A stretch of 64,000 bases of DNA from Vogesella sp. LIG4 (GTDB taxonomy: Bacteria; Pseudomonadota; Gammaproteobacteria; Burkholderiales; Chromobacteriaceae). This document shows, in pieces, positions 41,860-50,528 of this stretch. How positions within the stretch are numbered: the stretch's first letter is position 1; each line of letters begins with the position of its first letter. The stretch lies in NCBI RefSeq assembly GCF_900090205.1, contig NZ_LT607802.1, forward strand, positions 1,125,215 through 1,189,214, written 5' to 3'. The notes under the pieces were generated by a model. The model made no database searches and was not told the origin of the DNA. It saw only the letters and a list, made by a program, of their open reading frames with translations. Position numbers and translations under genes: made by a program.

Positions 41860-43365
41860 TCAGGCGGCGGCCAGCAGGCGCTGGCGGCGTTTCAGCAGCG
41901 GCGGCACCACCAGGATGGCTACCGTCACCAGCAGAATGGCCAGCGAGATCGGGTGGGTGAGGAATACCGTCAGGTCGCCCTGGTGGATGGACATGGCGCG
42001 GCGGAAGTGTTTTTCCGCCATCGGCCCCACTATCAGCCCCACCACCAGCGGCACCACCGGGAAGTCATAGCGCCGCATCAGGAAGCCCAGCACCCCGATC
42101 ACGTACAGCAGCATCAGGTCGAACCAGCTCTGGCGCAGCGCGTAGGCGCCCATGGTGGCCAGCAGTACGATGCCGCCATACAGCAGTGGGCGCGGCACTT
42201 TCAGGAACTGCACCCACAACCCCACCAGCGGCAGGTTCAGCACCAGCAGCATCACGTTGCCGATGTACAGCGAGGCGATCAGGCCCCACACCAGCTCCGG
42301 GTTGGTATCGAACAGCAGCGGGCCGGGCACGATGTTGTACTGCTGGAAGGCAGACAGCATGATGGCCGCGGTGGCCGAAGTGGGGATGCCCAGCGTCAGC
42401 AGCGGCACCAGGGTACCGGTGACGGCGGCATTGTTGGCCGCTTCCGGGCCGGCCACGCCTTCGATGGCGCCCTTGCCGAATTCCTTCTGCGCCTCCGGGC
42501 TGGCCAGCTTCTTCTCCGCCGAGTAGGACAGGAAGGTCGGCATCTCGGTACCGCCGGCCGGCAGGGTGCCGAACGGGAAGCCGATGGCGGTGCCGCGCAG
42601 CCAGGACTTCCACGAGCGGCGCCAGTCACTCTTGCTCATCCAGAAGCTGCCACCCATGGTTTCCAGGCCGGCCTTGACCTTGTTCTCGTAGGTGGCGGTG
42701 TACAGCGTCTCGCCAACCGCGAACAGGCCCATGGCGATCACCACGATATCCACGCCGTCGATCAGCGGCAGCAGGCCGAAGGTGAAGCGGCTCTGGCCGG
42801 ATTGCGGCTCGATGCCGATCAGGCCGATGGCCAGGCCCAGCAGCAGCGCGATGCAGCCTTTCAGCGGCGAGTTGCCCAGCACCGCGGATACCGCGGCAAA
42901 GGTCAGCATCATCAGCGCGAAGGTTTCCACCGGGCCCAGCTGCAGCGCGAAGCCGGCGATCACCGGTGCCAGCAGCGACAGCAATACGGTGGAGATGCTG
43001 CCGGCCACGAAGGAGCCGATGGCGGCGGTGGACAGCGCCGGGCCGGCGCGGCCGGCCTTGGCCATCTTGTTGCCTTCCAGCGCCGAGACGATGGAGCCGG
43101 CCTCACCCGGAGTATTGAGCAGGATGGAGGTGGTGGAGCCGCCGAACATGGCGCCGTAGTAGACACCGGCCAGCATGATCAGCGCGCCGGTAGGATCCAC
43201 GCTTTGCGTCACCGGCAGCAGCAGCGCCACGGTTACTGCCGGGCCCACGCCGGGCAGCACGCCGATGGCGGTGCCCAGGGTACAGCCCAGCAGCGCCCAC
43301 AGCAGGTTGGCCGGGGTCAGTGCGGTAGCAAAGCCCAGGCTGAACAGCGCATTCAAGGATTCCAT
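41860..43365 (-). CDS. tctA: Tripartite tricarboxylate transporter, large membrane subunit
   Basis: A 501-residue twelve-helix protein, the transport subunit of the citrate-type TTT system. The repeated motif [19 protein letters not shown] near residue 35 and its partner [16 protein letters not shown] near 340 form the two TctA signature repeats. [15 protein letters not shown] is also conserved. The start at MESLNALF lies directly before the tctB stop with no gap. It is the last gene of tctC-tctB-tctA. Substrate is probably a C4-C6 carboxylate. Confidence 0.96.
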   Translation of the reverse strand: MESLNALFSLGFATALTPANLLWALLGCTLGTAIGVLPGVGPAVTVALLLPVTQSVDPTGALIMLAGVYYGAMFGGSTTSILLNTPGEAGSIVSALEGNKMAKAGRAGPALSTAAIGSFVAGSISTVLLSLLAPVIAGFALQLGPVETFALMMLTFAAVSAVLGNSPLKGCIALLLGLAIGLIGIEPQSGQSRFTFGLLPLIDGVDIVVIAMGLFAVGETLYTATYENKVKAGLETMGGSFWMSKSDWRRSWKSWLRGTAIGFPFGTLPAGGTEMPTFLSYSAEKKLASPEAQKEFGKGAIEGVAGPEAANNAAVTGTLVPLLTLGIPTSATAAIMLSAFQQYNIVPGPLLFDTNPELVWGLIASLYIGNVMLLVLNLPLVGLWVQFLKVPRPLLYGGIVLLATMGAYALRQSWFDLMLLYVIGVLGFLMRRYDFPVVPLVVGLIVGPMAEKHFRRAMSIHQGDLTVFLTHPISLAILLVTVAILVVPPLLKRRQRLLAAA

Positions 43366-43881
43366 TTACAGTACTCCCCCCGGCAGCAGGGCCGGCAGGT
43401 TCAGGCCCAGCCACTTGAACAGGTGGAACAGGACGAGGGCCAGGGCGAAGGACAGCACCAGATCCAGCGCCGGACGGCGGGTTTCCAGTGCGCGGCAGAT
43501 GCCGAAGCACAACAGCGTGCCGGCCAGGGTGAAGCCGATCAGGCCGATCAGCGCCATGTGCGCGATCAGGCTGCCGCTGGCAATGACGAACATGCGCCAG
43601 TCCGGGTCGCCGCGCTCGGCGGCTTCTTCGGCTTCCAGCGCGTCCGTGTCGTCTTCCCCGTCGCTGAGCACCGTGTCCGGCCCGTTGCGGTGGCGACGCT
43701 GCATCAGCAACGCGCCACCGGCAACGATGAGACCGGAAACGATCAGGGTGGGGAAGAAGCGCGGACCGATGCCGGCGTAACCGGCATCATTCGGGATATC
43801 GCCGATCTGCCAGGCCATGAAGATGCCCAGCACGATCACCCCGATGGCGAGCCACTGCTCGCCGGATACGCGCTTGATCAT
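43366..43881 (-). CDS. tctB: Tripartite tricarboxylate transporter, small membrane subunit
   Basis: A 171-residue four-helix protein of the TctB family. Helix 1 is LAIGVIVLGIFMAWQIGDI, followed by the conserved GIGPRFFPTLIVSGL loop. A charged acidic insert (DGEDDTDALEAEEAAERG) sits between helices 2 and 3. It assists TctA. Stop adjoins the tctA start; its own start lies three bases after the tctC stop. Confidence 0.93.
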   Translation of the reverse strand: MIKRVSGEQWLAIGVIVLGIFMAWQIGDIPNDAGYAGIGPRFFPTLIVSGLIVAGGALLMQRRHRNGPDTVLSDGEDDTDALEAEEAAERGDPDWRMFVIASGSLIAHMALIGLIGFTLAGTLLCFGICRALETRRPALDLVLSFALALVLFHLFKWLGLNLPALLPGGVL

Positions 43882-43884
43882 GGC

Positions 43885-44838
43885 TCAGTTACCCAGCTTC
43901 AGTTTCTTCACGGTGGCGGCGGTACGCTTCACGTCCTCGTCGAGGAAGCTCTTGAAGCTGTCGCCGGTCTGCAGCATGTCCAGCCATTCCATCTTGTCGG
44001 CCTTGGCTTTCCAGCCCGGCGATTTCACCGCCACTTCCACCGCCTTGATCAGCGCGGCCTTCTGGCTGGCGTTGATGCCCGGGGCGGCGAACACGCCGCG
44101 CCAGTTGTACACCACCACATCGCTGCCCTGTTCACGCAGGGTCGGCACCGGGATGTCCGGGTTGCGGGTGGCGGCGGAGATGCCCAGCGCGCGCACCTTG
44201 CCGGCCTTGATCAGGTCGGCCAGCTCGCCGTAGCCGCTGATGTAGGCGGCGATCTGGCTGCCCAGGATGGCGGCCTTGCCCTCGCCACCACCGGCGAACG
44301 GGATGTAGTTCAGCTTGGCCGGATCCACGCCGGCTTTTTCCGACATCAGGCTGGCCATGATGTGGTCGATGCCGCCGGCGGAGCCGCCACCGATGCTGAC
44401 GCTGCCCGGGTTGGCCTTGTAGGCGGCCAGCAGGTCCTTGATGGATTTGTACGGCGAGGAAGCCGGCACCACGATGACGTTGAACTCACCCATCAGGCGG
44501 GCAATCGGCGTCACCATGCCGAAGTTCACCGGCGACTTGTTGGTCTCCAGCGCACCCACGGTCACGGCGCCGGCCACCAGCAGGGCGTTGGGGTTGCCCT
44601 TCTCGTTGTTGACGAACTGCGCCATGCCGATGGCGCCGCCGGCGCCGGCCTTGTTTTCCACCACCACGCTCTTGGCGTAGCCGGTGGCCTGAAGTGCTTC
44701 GGCCATGGTGCGCGCCACGGTGTCGAAGCCACCGCCCGGGTTGGCCGGCGCCATCATCTTGAACTGGTCCACCTGTGCCAGGGCGGCGAACGGCGCCAGC
44801 GCGAGCAGGCAGGCGGCAAGCAGTGCTTTGCGTTTCAT
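43885..44838 (-). CDS. tctC: Tricarboxylate-binding periplasmic protein (Bug family)
   Basis: A 317-residue solute receptor with a signal peptide (MKRKALLAACLLALAPFAALA). The Bug/TctC fold is shown by MMAPANPGGGFDTVARTMAEAL, VENKAGAGGAIGMAQF and GGGSAGGIDHIMASL. It delivers carboxylates to TctAB. GGAGGAGAAACAC precedes the ATG. First gene of the tct operon. Ligand identity (citrate, tricarballylate or other) is not readable. Confidence 0.95.
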   Translation of the reverse strand: MKRKALLAACLLALAPFAALAQVDQFKMMAPANPGGGFDTVARTMAEALQATGYAKSVVVENKAGAGGAIGMAQFVNNEKGNPNALLVAGAVTVGALETNKSPVNFGMVTPIARLMGEFNVIVVPASSPYKSIKDLLAAYKANPGSVSIGGGSAGGIDHIMASLMSEKAGVDPAKLNYIPFAGGGEGKAAILGSQIAAYISGYGELADLIKAGKVRALGISAATRNPDIPVPTLREQGSDVVVYNWRGVFAAPGINASQKAALIKAVEVAVKSPGWKAKADKMEWLDMLQTGDSFKSFLDEDVKRTAATVKKLKLGN

Positions 44839-44932
44839 GTGTTTCTCCTCCGTCATGCGGTTGTTGTGTGATGTATGCCCTCTGCCGGGGCGGTATTGGC
44901 AGCCGGTGCCGGCACCGGTCTGCGAATGGGGT

Positions 44933-45985
44933 TTACGGCGCCCTGCCCGGCGCCAGCTGCTGTTGCCAGTGGCGCAGGAACAGGCTGCGCTTGGCACTGT
45001 CCAGGTACACCAGCAGGCCGCTGCCCACCTGGATCGGGCGCAGCTTGGGCGCCTCGCGGTCCAGATCGACATTGCCCAGCCGCCGCGGCAGGTCATTGCG
45101 TATCGGCGGCAGGCCGCTGGCCTGTGCCAGCACCTGCTGACCTTCGCGCGACAGCACGAAATCCATCCACAGCCTGGCCGCTGCCGGGTGCCGCGCCGCC
45201 TTGTGGATCAATTGCAGGCGGCTGACCACCAGCGTGTAATCCTGCGGCAGCAGCCAGCCCACCTGCGGGTGCTGCCGGGCGAAGCGCCATGCATACGGCC
45301 CCAGCACGTTGTAGGCGATGTCCGCTTCGCCGCGCTGCAACCGCTGCAGCAGGGTCAGGCTGTTGCCGTCCTGGTAGCGCATGTGGCGCCCCAGCGCCGC
45401 GGCCAGATCCCAGAACTCCGGGTTGTGCCGCGAGTCCTGGCTGAAAAAGAAATAGCCGGCACCGGAGCTGGCCACGTCGTAGCTGGCCAGCCGCCAGCGG
45501 GCGCCGTCCTGGCGCAGGGCACGGCGCAGCGCGGCATGGCTGTCCGGCATGTCGCCATCGGCAATGCGGTGGCGGTCGTAGGCCAGCACGATAGGCTCGA
45601 AGGTGGTGCCGTACACTTCGTCGCGCCACGATGCCCAGCCGGGCAGCGCTGCCTTCTGCGGCGAGCTGTAGCGCAGCGCCAGCCCCTCGTTCACCAGCTT
45701 GATCTGCAGGTCCATCGCCGAACTCCACAGCACGTCGCCATGCTCGCCGCGCAGTGCGCGGCGGTAGATGTCGGCACCGGACAGGTCGCGGTAGTCCACT
45801 CGCAGGTAGGGGTGGCGCTGGTGGAAGGCTGCCAGCAGCGGCGCCACCTGTTCGCGGTCGGTGGTGGAATCCACCTGCAGCACGCCTTCGCGGCGCGCGG
45901 TTTCCTCCAGCGCGCTACGCGGCGCAGCGCCCGCCAGCAGCGGGGCGGCGATCAACAACAGCAACAGTGCGCGCAAAGCGTTCAT
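44933..45985 (-). CDS. Periplasmic binding protein, Fe3+/AfuA-like (family 1)
   Basis: A 350-residue exported protein with signal peptide (MNALRALLLLLIAAPLLAGA). EGVLQVDSTTDREQVAPLLAAFHQRHP, YRDLSGADIYRRAL and the EPIVLAYDRHRI block match the iron/thiamine-type binding proteins. No ABC permease follows. In several proteobacteria an AfuA-like gene sits between tctDE and tctCBA, suggesting that it helps signal to TctE rather than transport. AAGGAAAACCGC precedes the start. It is divergent from tctD and 94 bases upstream of tctC on the same strand. Confidence 0.88.
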   Translation of the reverse strand: MNALRALLLLLIAAPLLAGAAPRSALEETARREGVLQVDSTTDREQVAPLLAAFHQRHPYLRVDYRDLSGADIYRRALRGEHGDVLWSSAMDLQIKLVNEGLALRYSSPQKAALPGWASWRDEVYGTTFEPIVLAYDRHRIADGDMPDSHAALRRALRQDGARWRLASYDVASSGAGYFFFSQDSRHNPEFWDLAAALGRHMRYQDGNSLTLLQRLQRGEADIAYNVLGPYAWRFARQHPQVGWLLPQDYTLVVSRLQLIHKAARHPAAARLWMDFVLSREGQQVLAQASGLPPIRNDLPRRLGNVDLDREAPKLRPIQVGSGLLVYLDSAKRSLFLRHWQQQLAPGRAP

Positions 45986-46205
45986 GCGGTTTTCCTTCCG
46001 TTGGTGGCTAGTCTGGCAAGGCAAGCTTTCAATTCCCTTTCATCCGCCGCTTGTTGCACTGCACTGGTGCAAGAAAGCCGCAGCATGGCGGCGTGCCGGG
46101 CGGAGCCGTGGCACACGGGTGTTACGATGAAAAAAGACGGCCGCGCCACCGCAGCGCTGCCGGCATACAACACACGAAGCAATGAGAGAACGAGAGAGCG
46201 AGACC

Positions 46206-46874
46206 ATGAGACTGTTGCTGGTCGAAGACAACCCCGACATCGCGCTGTGGCTGCAGAAGGCGCTGTCGGCTGCCGGCCACGCGGTGGATGTCGCCGCCGA
46301 CGGCGTGCAGGCCGATCAGCTGCTGGGCTATGAGCCCTACGCGCTGGTGATCCTGGACATTGGCCTGCCGCGCATGGACGGCTTCGAGGTGCTCAAGCGC
46401 CTGCGCCGGCGCGGCAACCGGGTGCCGGTGCTGGTATTGACAGCGCAGACCGGGGTGGATGCGCGCGTGCATGGCCTCGACCTGGGCGCCGACGACTACC
46501 TGGGCAAACCGTTTGAGCTGGCCGAGCTGGAAGCGCGGGTGCGCGCGCTGCTGCGCCGCTCGCAGGGCAAGGAAGACGGCGTGCTGCAATGCGGCGAGCT
46601 GTTGTTCGAGCCGGCCAGCAAGCGCTACAGCGTGCGCGGCCAACCTTTGGCGCTGACGCCGCGTGAAATGGCGGTGCTGGAAGTGCTGCTCTACCGCCAG
46701 GGCAAGCCGGTGAGCAAGGAAACCCTGGCCGAGCAGATCGTGCGCCTGGACCAGGACCTGAGCCCGGACGCCATGGAAATCTACGTGTACCGGCTGCGCA
46801 AGAAGCTGGTGGACAGCGGTGTGGTGATCCTCACCCTGCGCGGGCTGGGCTATATGCTGGACGTGGCCAAATGA
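46206..46874 (+). CDS. tctD: TctD-like response regulator
   Basis: A 222-residue OmpR-type regulator. The receiver domain has Asp8, the phosphorylation site Asp51 in VILDIGLPRMDG, Thr79 and Lys101 (GKPF). The C-terminal winged helix carries LTPREMAVLEVLL and YVYRLRKKL. It overlaps tctE by four bases. Family knowledge: TctD activates tctCBA in response to tricarboxylates; the divergent AfuA-like gene and the tct operon nearby make the same role likely here. An uptake-like word at 46636-46644 encodes RGQPLAL. Confidence 0.92.
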   Translation: MRLLLVEDNPDIALWLQKALSAAGHAVDVAADGVQADQLLGYEPYALVILDIGLPRMDGFEVLKRLRRRGNRVPVLVLTAQTGVDARVHGLDLGADDYLGKPFELAELEARVRALLRRSQGKEDGVLQCGELLFEPASKRYSVRGQPLALTPREMAVLEVLLYRQGKPVSKETLAEQIVRLDQDLSPDAMEIYVYRLRKKLVDSGVVILTLRGLGYMLDVAK

Positions 46875-48250
46875 GCCGTTCGCTGCGCCGCCAGCTGGTG
46901 CAGTGGGTGGTGATTCCGTTGCTTCCGCTGGCGGCGGCCACCGCCTGGCTGGCACAGAACAACGCGCGCGAGGCGGCCAATGCCGCCTTCGACCGCACCC
47001 TGCAGGCTTCCGCGCGCAGCATTGCCGAGCGCATCACGCTGCAGGATGGCGAACTGGTGGTGGACCTGCCGGTGGCGGCGCTGGAGATGTTCGATCCGCA
47101 CTTCCAGGACCGGGTGTTCTACCGCATCAGTTTTGCCGGCGGCACCACCGTTACCGGCGATAGCGAACTGCCACAGCCGCCCAGCCTGCCGGCGGCGGGC
47201 GAGGTGCGTTTCTACGATGCCCGCCTGCGTGGCGAGGAAATCCGCAGCGTGGCGCTGGGCGTGCCGCTGTTCTACGGCGGTGGCCAGCGCCTGCTGCTGG
47301 TGCAGGTGGGCGAGACCACCCTGTCGCGCCAGGCGCTGGCGCGACAGCTGTTCCGCCAGTCGCTGGCACAGCAGTGGCTGATCGGCGCGGTGGCGGCGCT
47401 GCTGGTGGCGGTGGGCATCAACCGTGCGCTGCGGCCGCTGCAACGGGTGCGCGCCATCCTGCGCGAGCGTGCCGGCGACCCGTCGCTGCAACTGGAAGTG
47501 GGCAGCGTGCAGCGCGAGCTGCAGCCGCTGGTCAGCGCACTCAACAGCGCGCTGGCGGAGCTGGAGCAGCAACTGGCGGTGCAGAAGCGCTTTACCGCCG
47601 ATGCCGCCCACCAGCTGCGCACCCCGCTGACGCTGTTGAAAACCCAGGCCGAGGTGACGCTGCGCATGGCGGATCCAGCCGAGCAGCGCAGTGGTGTGGC
47701 AGCGCTGGTGCGCGCCACCGACCAGGTGATACGGCTGGCCAACCAGCTGCTGGCGCTGTCGCGCGCCGAACCCGGCCCCAACCGCCACGACACCGCCGAG
47801 CTGGACCTGGCTGAGCTGGCGCGCGCGGTGACCCTGGACTTCGTCACCGTGGCGCTGGGCAAGTCGCTGGACCTGGGCTACGAGGGCGACGAGCATGCCC
47901 CCTTATGCGGCCAACCTTTGCTGCTGCGCGAAATGCTGTCCAACCTGGTGGACAACGCGGTGCGCTACACCCCGGCCGGCGGTGAAATCACCGTCGGTGC
48001 GCATGCCCGCGGTGACGAGGTGGAACTGACAGTGGCCGACAGCGGCCCGGGTATTGCGCCGCAGGAGCGCGCGCTGGTGTTCGAGCGCTTCTACCGCGGC
48101 CAGCAGACCGGCGGCGACGGCTGCGGCCTCGGTCTTGCCATCGTGCGCGAGATCGTGCGCGGCCACGGCGGCCAGATCCGGCTGGAAAGCGCCAGCGCCG
48201 GCGGCCTGCGGGTGGCGATCACCCTGCCCCGTCAGCCACCGGCGCGCTGA
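46871..48250 (+). CDS. tctE: TctE-like sensor histidine kinase
   Basis: A 459-residue membrane kinase. Helix 1 (VVIPLLPLAAATAWLAQ, residues 13-29), a periplasmic 2CSK_N sensor domain to about 160, helix 2 (WLIGAVAALLVAVGI) and a HAMP-like linker. The H-box has His247 in TADAAHQLRTPLTLL. The ATPase has NLVDNAVRYTP, DSGPGIAPQE and GLGLAIVREIV. The start overlaps tctD (ATGA). An uptake-like word at 47907-47915 encodes CGQPLLL, much like the one in tctD. Confidence 0.93.
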   Translation: MSRSLRRQLVQWVVIPLLPLAAATAWLAQNNAREAANAAFDRTLQASARSIAERITLQDGELVVDLPVAALEMFDPHFQDRVFYRISFAGGTTVTGDSELPQPPSLPAAGEVRFYDARLRGEEIRSVALGVPLFYGGGQRLLLVQVGETTLSRQALARQLFRQSLAQQWLIGAVAALLVAVGINRALRPLQRVRAILRERAGDPSLQLEVGSVQRELQPLVSALNSALAELEQQLAVQKRFTADAAHQLRTPLTLLKTQAEVTLRMADPAEQRSGVAALVRATDQVIRLANQLLALSRAEPGPNRHDTAELDLAELARAVTLDFVTVALGKSLDLGYEGDEHAPLCGQPLLLREMLSNLVDNAVRYTPAGGEITVGAHARGDEVELTVADSGPGIAPQERALVFERFYRGQQTGGDGCGLGLAIVREIVRGHGGQIRLESASAGGLRVAITLPRQPPAR

Positions 48251-48252
48251 GC

Positions 48253-48612
48253 TTACTGCCGGATCACCTCGTCCTTCAGGCTGTACAGGATGGCGATCAC
48301 TTCGTGGCGGGCGTCTTCCGCTACGTTGTTGCTGGCCAGTGCCGTGAGGATATCGTCCATCACCGCCAGGTATTCCTGCTCGCTGATATTCATGCCGCGG
48401 TGCGCGCTGCGCATGTCCTTGCCGCAGTACACCTGCGGCCCGCCACTACCCATGCAGAAAAACTGGAACACCATTTCCTTGAGGTGGCCAAGGTCGGCAA
48501 CGTGGGCAAAACGGGGATGCACAGCCGGGTTGGACAGGTGGTTGGCCACCACGTCGTCGATGATGCGGCGGATGCCGTCGGCGCCGCCAAGTCGTTCGTA
48601 AAGGGTAAGCAT
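48253..48612 (-). CDS. Group I truncated haemoglobin
   Basis: A 119-residue haem protein of the 2-on-2 truncated globin family. LYERLGGADGIRRIIDDVVAN opens it, the conserved Gly-Gly and the PRF segment follow, and the proximal haem ligand is His71 in MRSAHRGMNI. Group I (trHbN) proteins detoxify nitric oxide or bind oxygen; which applies here is unknown. GGGAG lies five bases before the ATG. Its stop faces that of tctE two bases away, so the genes converge and are unlikely to be functionally linked. Confidence 0.93.
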   Translation of the reverse strand: MLTLYERLGGADGIRRIIDDVVANHLSNPAVHPRFAHVADLGHLKEMVFQFFCMGSGGPQVYCGKDMRSAHRGMNISEQEYLAVMDDILTALASNNVAEDARHEVIAILYSLKDEVIRQ

Positions 48613-48767
48613 GATGACTCCCGCGTGCGTGGATCACTGCTGCAGGCAGCGGCCATCGGGGTCGTCGGGTGCGGCAGACTGCGCCTGCCAGCGGGCAGGC
48701 TGGCCGGGTAGTTTCACCATAGCCCGCGAGGCGGGGGAGTCAATTGCTGGGCGCAGGCGCATGAAAA

Positions 48768-48790
48768 ACGCCACCGCGGGGCGGTGGCGT
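48768..48790 (-). terminator. Terminator of pyrBI
   Basis: ACGCCACCGC (48768-48777), GGG loop, GCGGTGGCGT (48781-48790). On the minus strand it is followed by TTTTTCATG. It lies 27 bases past the pyrI stop. Confidence 0.9.
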
Positions 48791-48816
48791 CGGGTCGGTG
48801 CAGCGCGGGCCGGCGC

Positions 48817-49284
48817 TTAGCGGCTGCCTACCACGATGTCCTTGCTGAACACCTTCTCGCAGTATTTGCACTTCATCTTGGTGTCGTGCTCGGTGACGCG
48901 CACGGTGAAATGGCTCTTTACCGGCTCCACGTGCGATACGCAGTTGGAGTTGGCGCAGGCGAAGATGCCGGTGACTTCTTCCGGAATCGCCAGCTTCTGC
49001 TTGCGCACCACTTCGAAGTCCTCGATCACGCTGACGGTGCACTTGGGTGCCAGCAGCGCCAGCTCGTTGGCCTGCTCTTCGCTCAGCACCAGGTTTTCCA
49101 CCTTGATCAGATCCTTGGCGCCCATGTGGCCGCTGGACAGGTTCAGCCCCACGGTGACGCGCTCGCCGTATTCGGTGAGTTTGAACAGGTGCAGGATGCG
49201 CAGGCCCATACCGGCCGGGATGTGGTCGATCACGGTACCGTTTTTCAGTGCCTCGACGTTGCGGGCGTAGACTTTTTCGCTCAT
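48817..49284 (-). CDS. pyrI: Aspartate carbamoyltransferase regulatory chain
   Basis: A 155-residue regulatory subunit that binds CTP and ATP and tunes the catalytic trimer. The N-terminal allosteric domain (IDHIPAGMGLRIL, LTEYGERVTVGLNL) is followed by a zinc domain with Cys110, Cys115, Cys139 and Cys142 (CANSNC, CKYC). AAAGGAAAACCG precedes the ATG. It follows pyrB by 11 bases as in enteric pyrBI operons. Confidence 0.97.
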   Translation of the reverse strand: MSEKVYARNVEALKNGTVIDHIPAGMGLRILHLFKLTEYGERVTVGLNLSSGHMGAKDLIKVENLVLSEEQANELALLAPKCTVSVIEDFEVVRKQKLAIPEEVTGIFACANSNCVSHVEPVKSHFTVRVTEHDTKMKCKYCEKVFSKDIVVGSR

Positions 49285-49295
49285 CGGTTTTCCTT

Positions 49296-50216
49296 TCACA
49301 CCGTTTCGTTCAGTACCAGCGACAGCAGCGCCTGGCGTGCGAACACGCCGTTGCGGGCCTGTTCGAAGTAGTAGGCATGCGGGGTGCTGTCCACGTCGGT
49401 GGTGATTTCGTCCACCCGCGGCAGCGGGTGCAGGATCTTCATGTTCGGGCGCGCGTTGCGCAGCATGTCGGCGCGCAGCACGAACTGGCCCTGGATCTTC
49501 TGGTACTCGGCCTCGTCGAAGCGCTCGCGCTGCACGCGGGTCATGTACAGGATGTCGATGTGCGGGATCACTTCTTCGATGGTGGCAGCGATGGTGTAGC
49601 TGATGCCGCGCTCGTCCAGCTCCTCGCACAGGTAGTCAGGCATTGCCAGCGACTCGGGGCCGACAAAGTAGAACTTGGCGCCGAACAGCGACAGCGCCTG
49701 CGCCAGCGAGTGCACGGTGCGGCCGTACTTGAGGTCGCCGACGAAGGCCACGGTGAGGTTGTCCAGCCGGCCCTGGGTTTCGCGCAGGGTGAACAGGTCC
49801 AGCAGGGTTTGCGACGGGTGCTGGTTGGCGCCGTCGCCACCGTTGATGATGGGCACGGCAGAGAACTCGCTGGCCACGCGCGCGGCGCCTTCCTTGGGGT
49901 GACGCATCACGATGGCATCGGTGTAGCTGCTGATGATGCGCACGGTGTCGGCCAGGGTCTCGCCCTTCTTGGTGGAGGTACTGGCGGCGTCGGAAAAGCC
50001 GATCACGTTGCCGCCCAGGCGCTGCACCGCGGTTTCGAACGACAGGCGGGTGCGGGTGGACGGCTCGAAGAAGCAGGTGGCGATCAGGCGGTCCTTGAGC
50101 AGGTCGGCGCGCGGCTTGGCCTTCAGGCGCGCGGCGGTTTCCACTACCAGTTCCAGCTCTTCACGGCTGAAGTCCGGAATGGAAAGGATGTGCTTGCGGT
50201 AAAGCGGATTGGCCAT
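49296..50216 (-). CDS. pyrB: Aspartate carbamoyltransferase catalytic chain
   Basis: A 306-residue enzyme that makes N-carbamoyl-L-aspartate from carbamoyl phosphate and aspartate, the first committed step of UMP synthesis. The carbamoyl-phosphate site STRTR is at 53-57; [18 protein letters not shown], the aspartate-site loop and [12 protein letters not shown] are intact. The start at MANPLY follows GGAGCGATATCCC. A terminator-like hairpin stands 32-65 bases upstream, which suggests attenuation. pyrI is downstream. Confidence 0.97.
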   Translation of the reverse strand: MANPLYRKHILSIPDFSREELELVVETAARLKAKPRADLLKDRLIATCFFEPSTRTRLSFETAVQRLGGNVIGFSDAASTSTKKGETLADTVRIISSYTDAIVMRHPKEGAARVASEFSAVPIINGGDGANQHPSQTLLDLFTLRETQGRLDNLTVAFVGDLKYGRTVHSLAQALSLFGAKFYFVGPESLAMPDYLCEELDERGISYTIAATIEEVIPHIDILYMTRVQRERFDEAEYQKIQGQFVLRADMLRNARPNMKILHPLPRVDEITTDVDSTPHAYYFEQARNGVFARQALLSLVLNETV

Positions 50217-50248
50217 GGGATATCGCTCCGGCAATGATGAAACTTTAA

Positions 50249-50281
50249 AAAAAAGCTCCTGAACGGGTCAGGAGCTTTTTT
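50249..50281 (-). promoter_or_regulatory. Probable pyrimidine-sensitive attenuator of pyrBI
   Basis: On the minus strand, AAAAAAGCTCCTGA and TCAGGAGCTTTTTT (50268-50281 and 50249-50262) form a strong terminator with eight T residues. It lies only 32 bases before the pyrB ATG and more than 240 bases beyond the previous gene. A T-run (GTTTTTGTG) lies just before it. The layout is that of the E. coli pyrBI attenuator, where UTP level sets RNA polymerase pausing. I could not identify a convincing leader peptide. Confidence 0.75.
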
Positions 50282-50410
50282 CACAAAAACGGCAGGGCCA
50301 GGCCACGCCTCGGCCACGTTCGGCAACGCCGGCTGCGCGCGCGGCGGTGGCGCACGGGGCTGGCTGGCAACGGGTGGCGGTCATGGCAGGCTTTCGAACA
50401 AAACCGCGGG

Positions 50411-50416
50411 ATTATA
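50411..50416 (-). promoter_or_regulatory. Candidate -10 element of pyrB
   Basis: The minus strand reads TATAAT exactly, within TTTCGTATAATCCCG. It would give a leader of about 190 bases containing the attenuator. No good -35 is seen at 17 bases. Confidence 0.5.
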
Positions 50417-50456
50417 CGAAATTCACTTTCGTCGCGGTAGGCCCACGCTGCAAGCT

Positions 50457-50476
50457 TGCGGCCAACGTTGGCCGCA
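50457..50476. repeat. Palindromic pair of uptake-like words after the chemoreceptor gene
   Basis: TGCGGCCAACGTTGGCCGCA is the third identical 20-base palindrome in the window (also 7835 and 40737). It lies about 50 bases past the chemoreceptor stop. The T-run lies on the wrong side for terminating that gene. Confidence 0.85.
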
Positions 50477-50528
50477 AAAAAGGCCACGCCGCGCATGACA
50501 TGCGGGGGGGCCCGTGCTGCTGCGCGGC

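Noticed and set aside
41836..44871. 1011-residue plus-strand frame across the tct operon
   Set aside because: Gln/His/Arg-rich translation typical of an antisense frame in GC-rich genes; tctA, tctB and tctC on the other strand are unmistakable.
50144..50326. Possible leader peptide crossing the pyrB attenuator
   Set aside because: It begins with TTG, lacks a convincing ribosome binding site and runs into pyrB in another frame, so it was not called as a gene.
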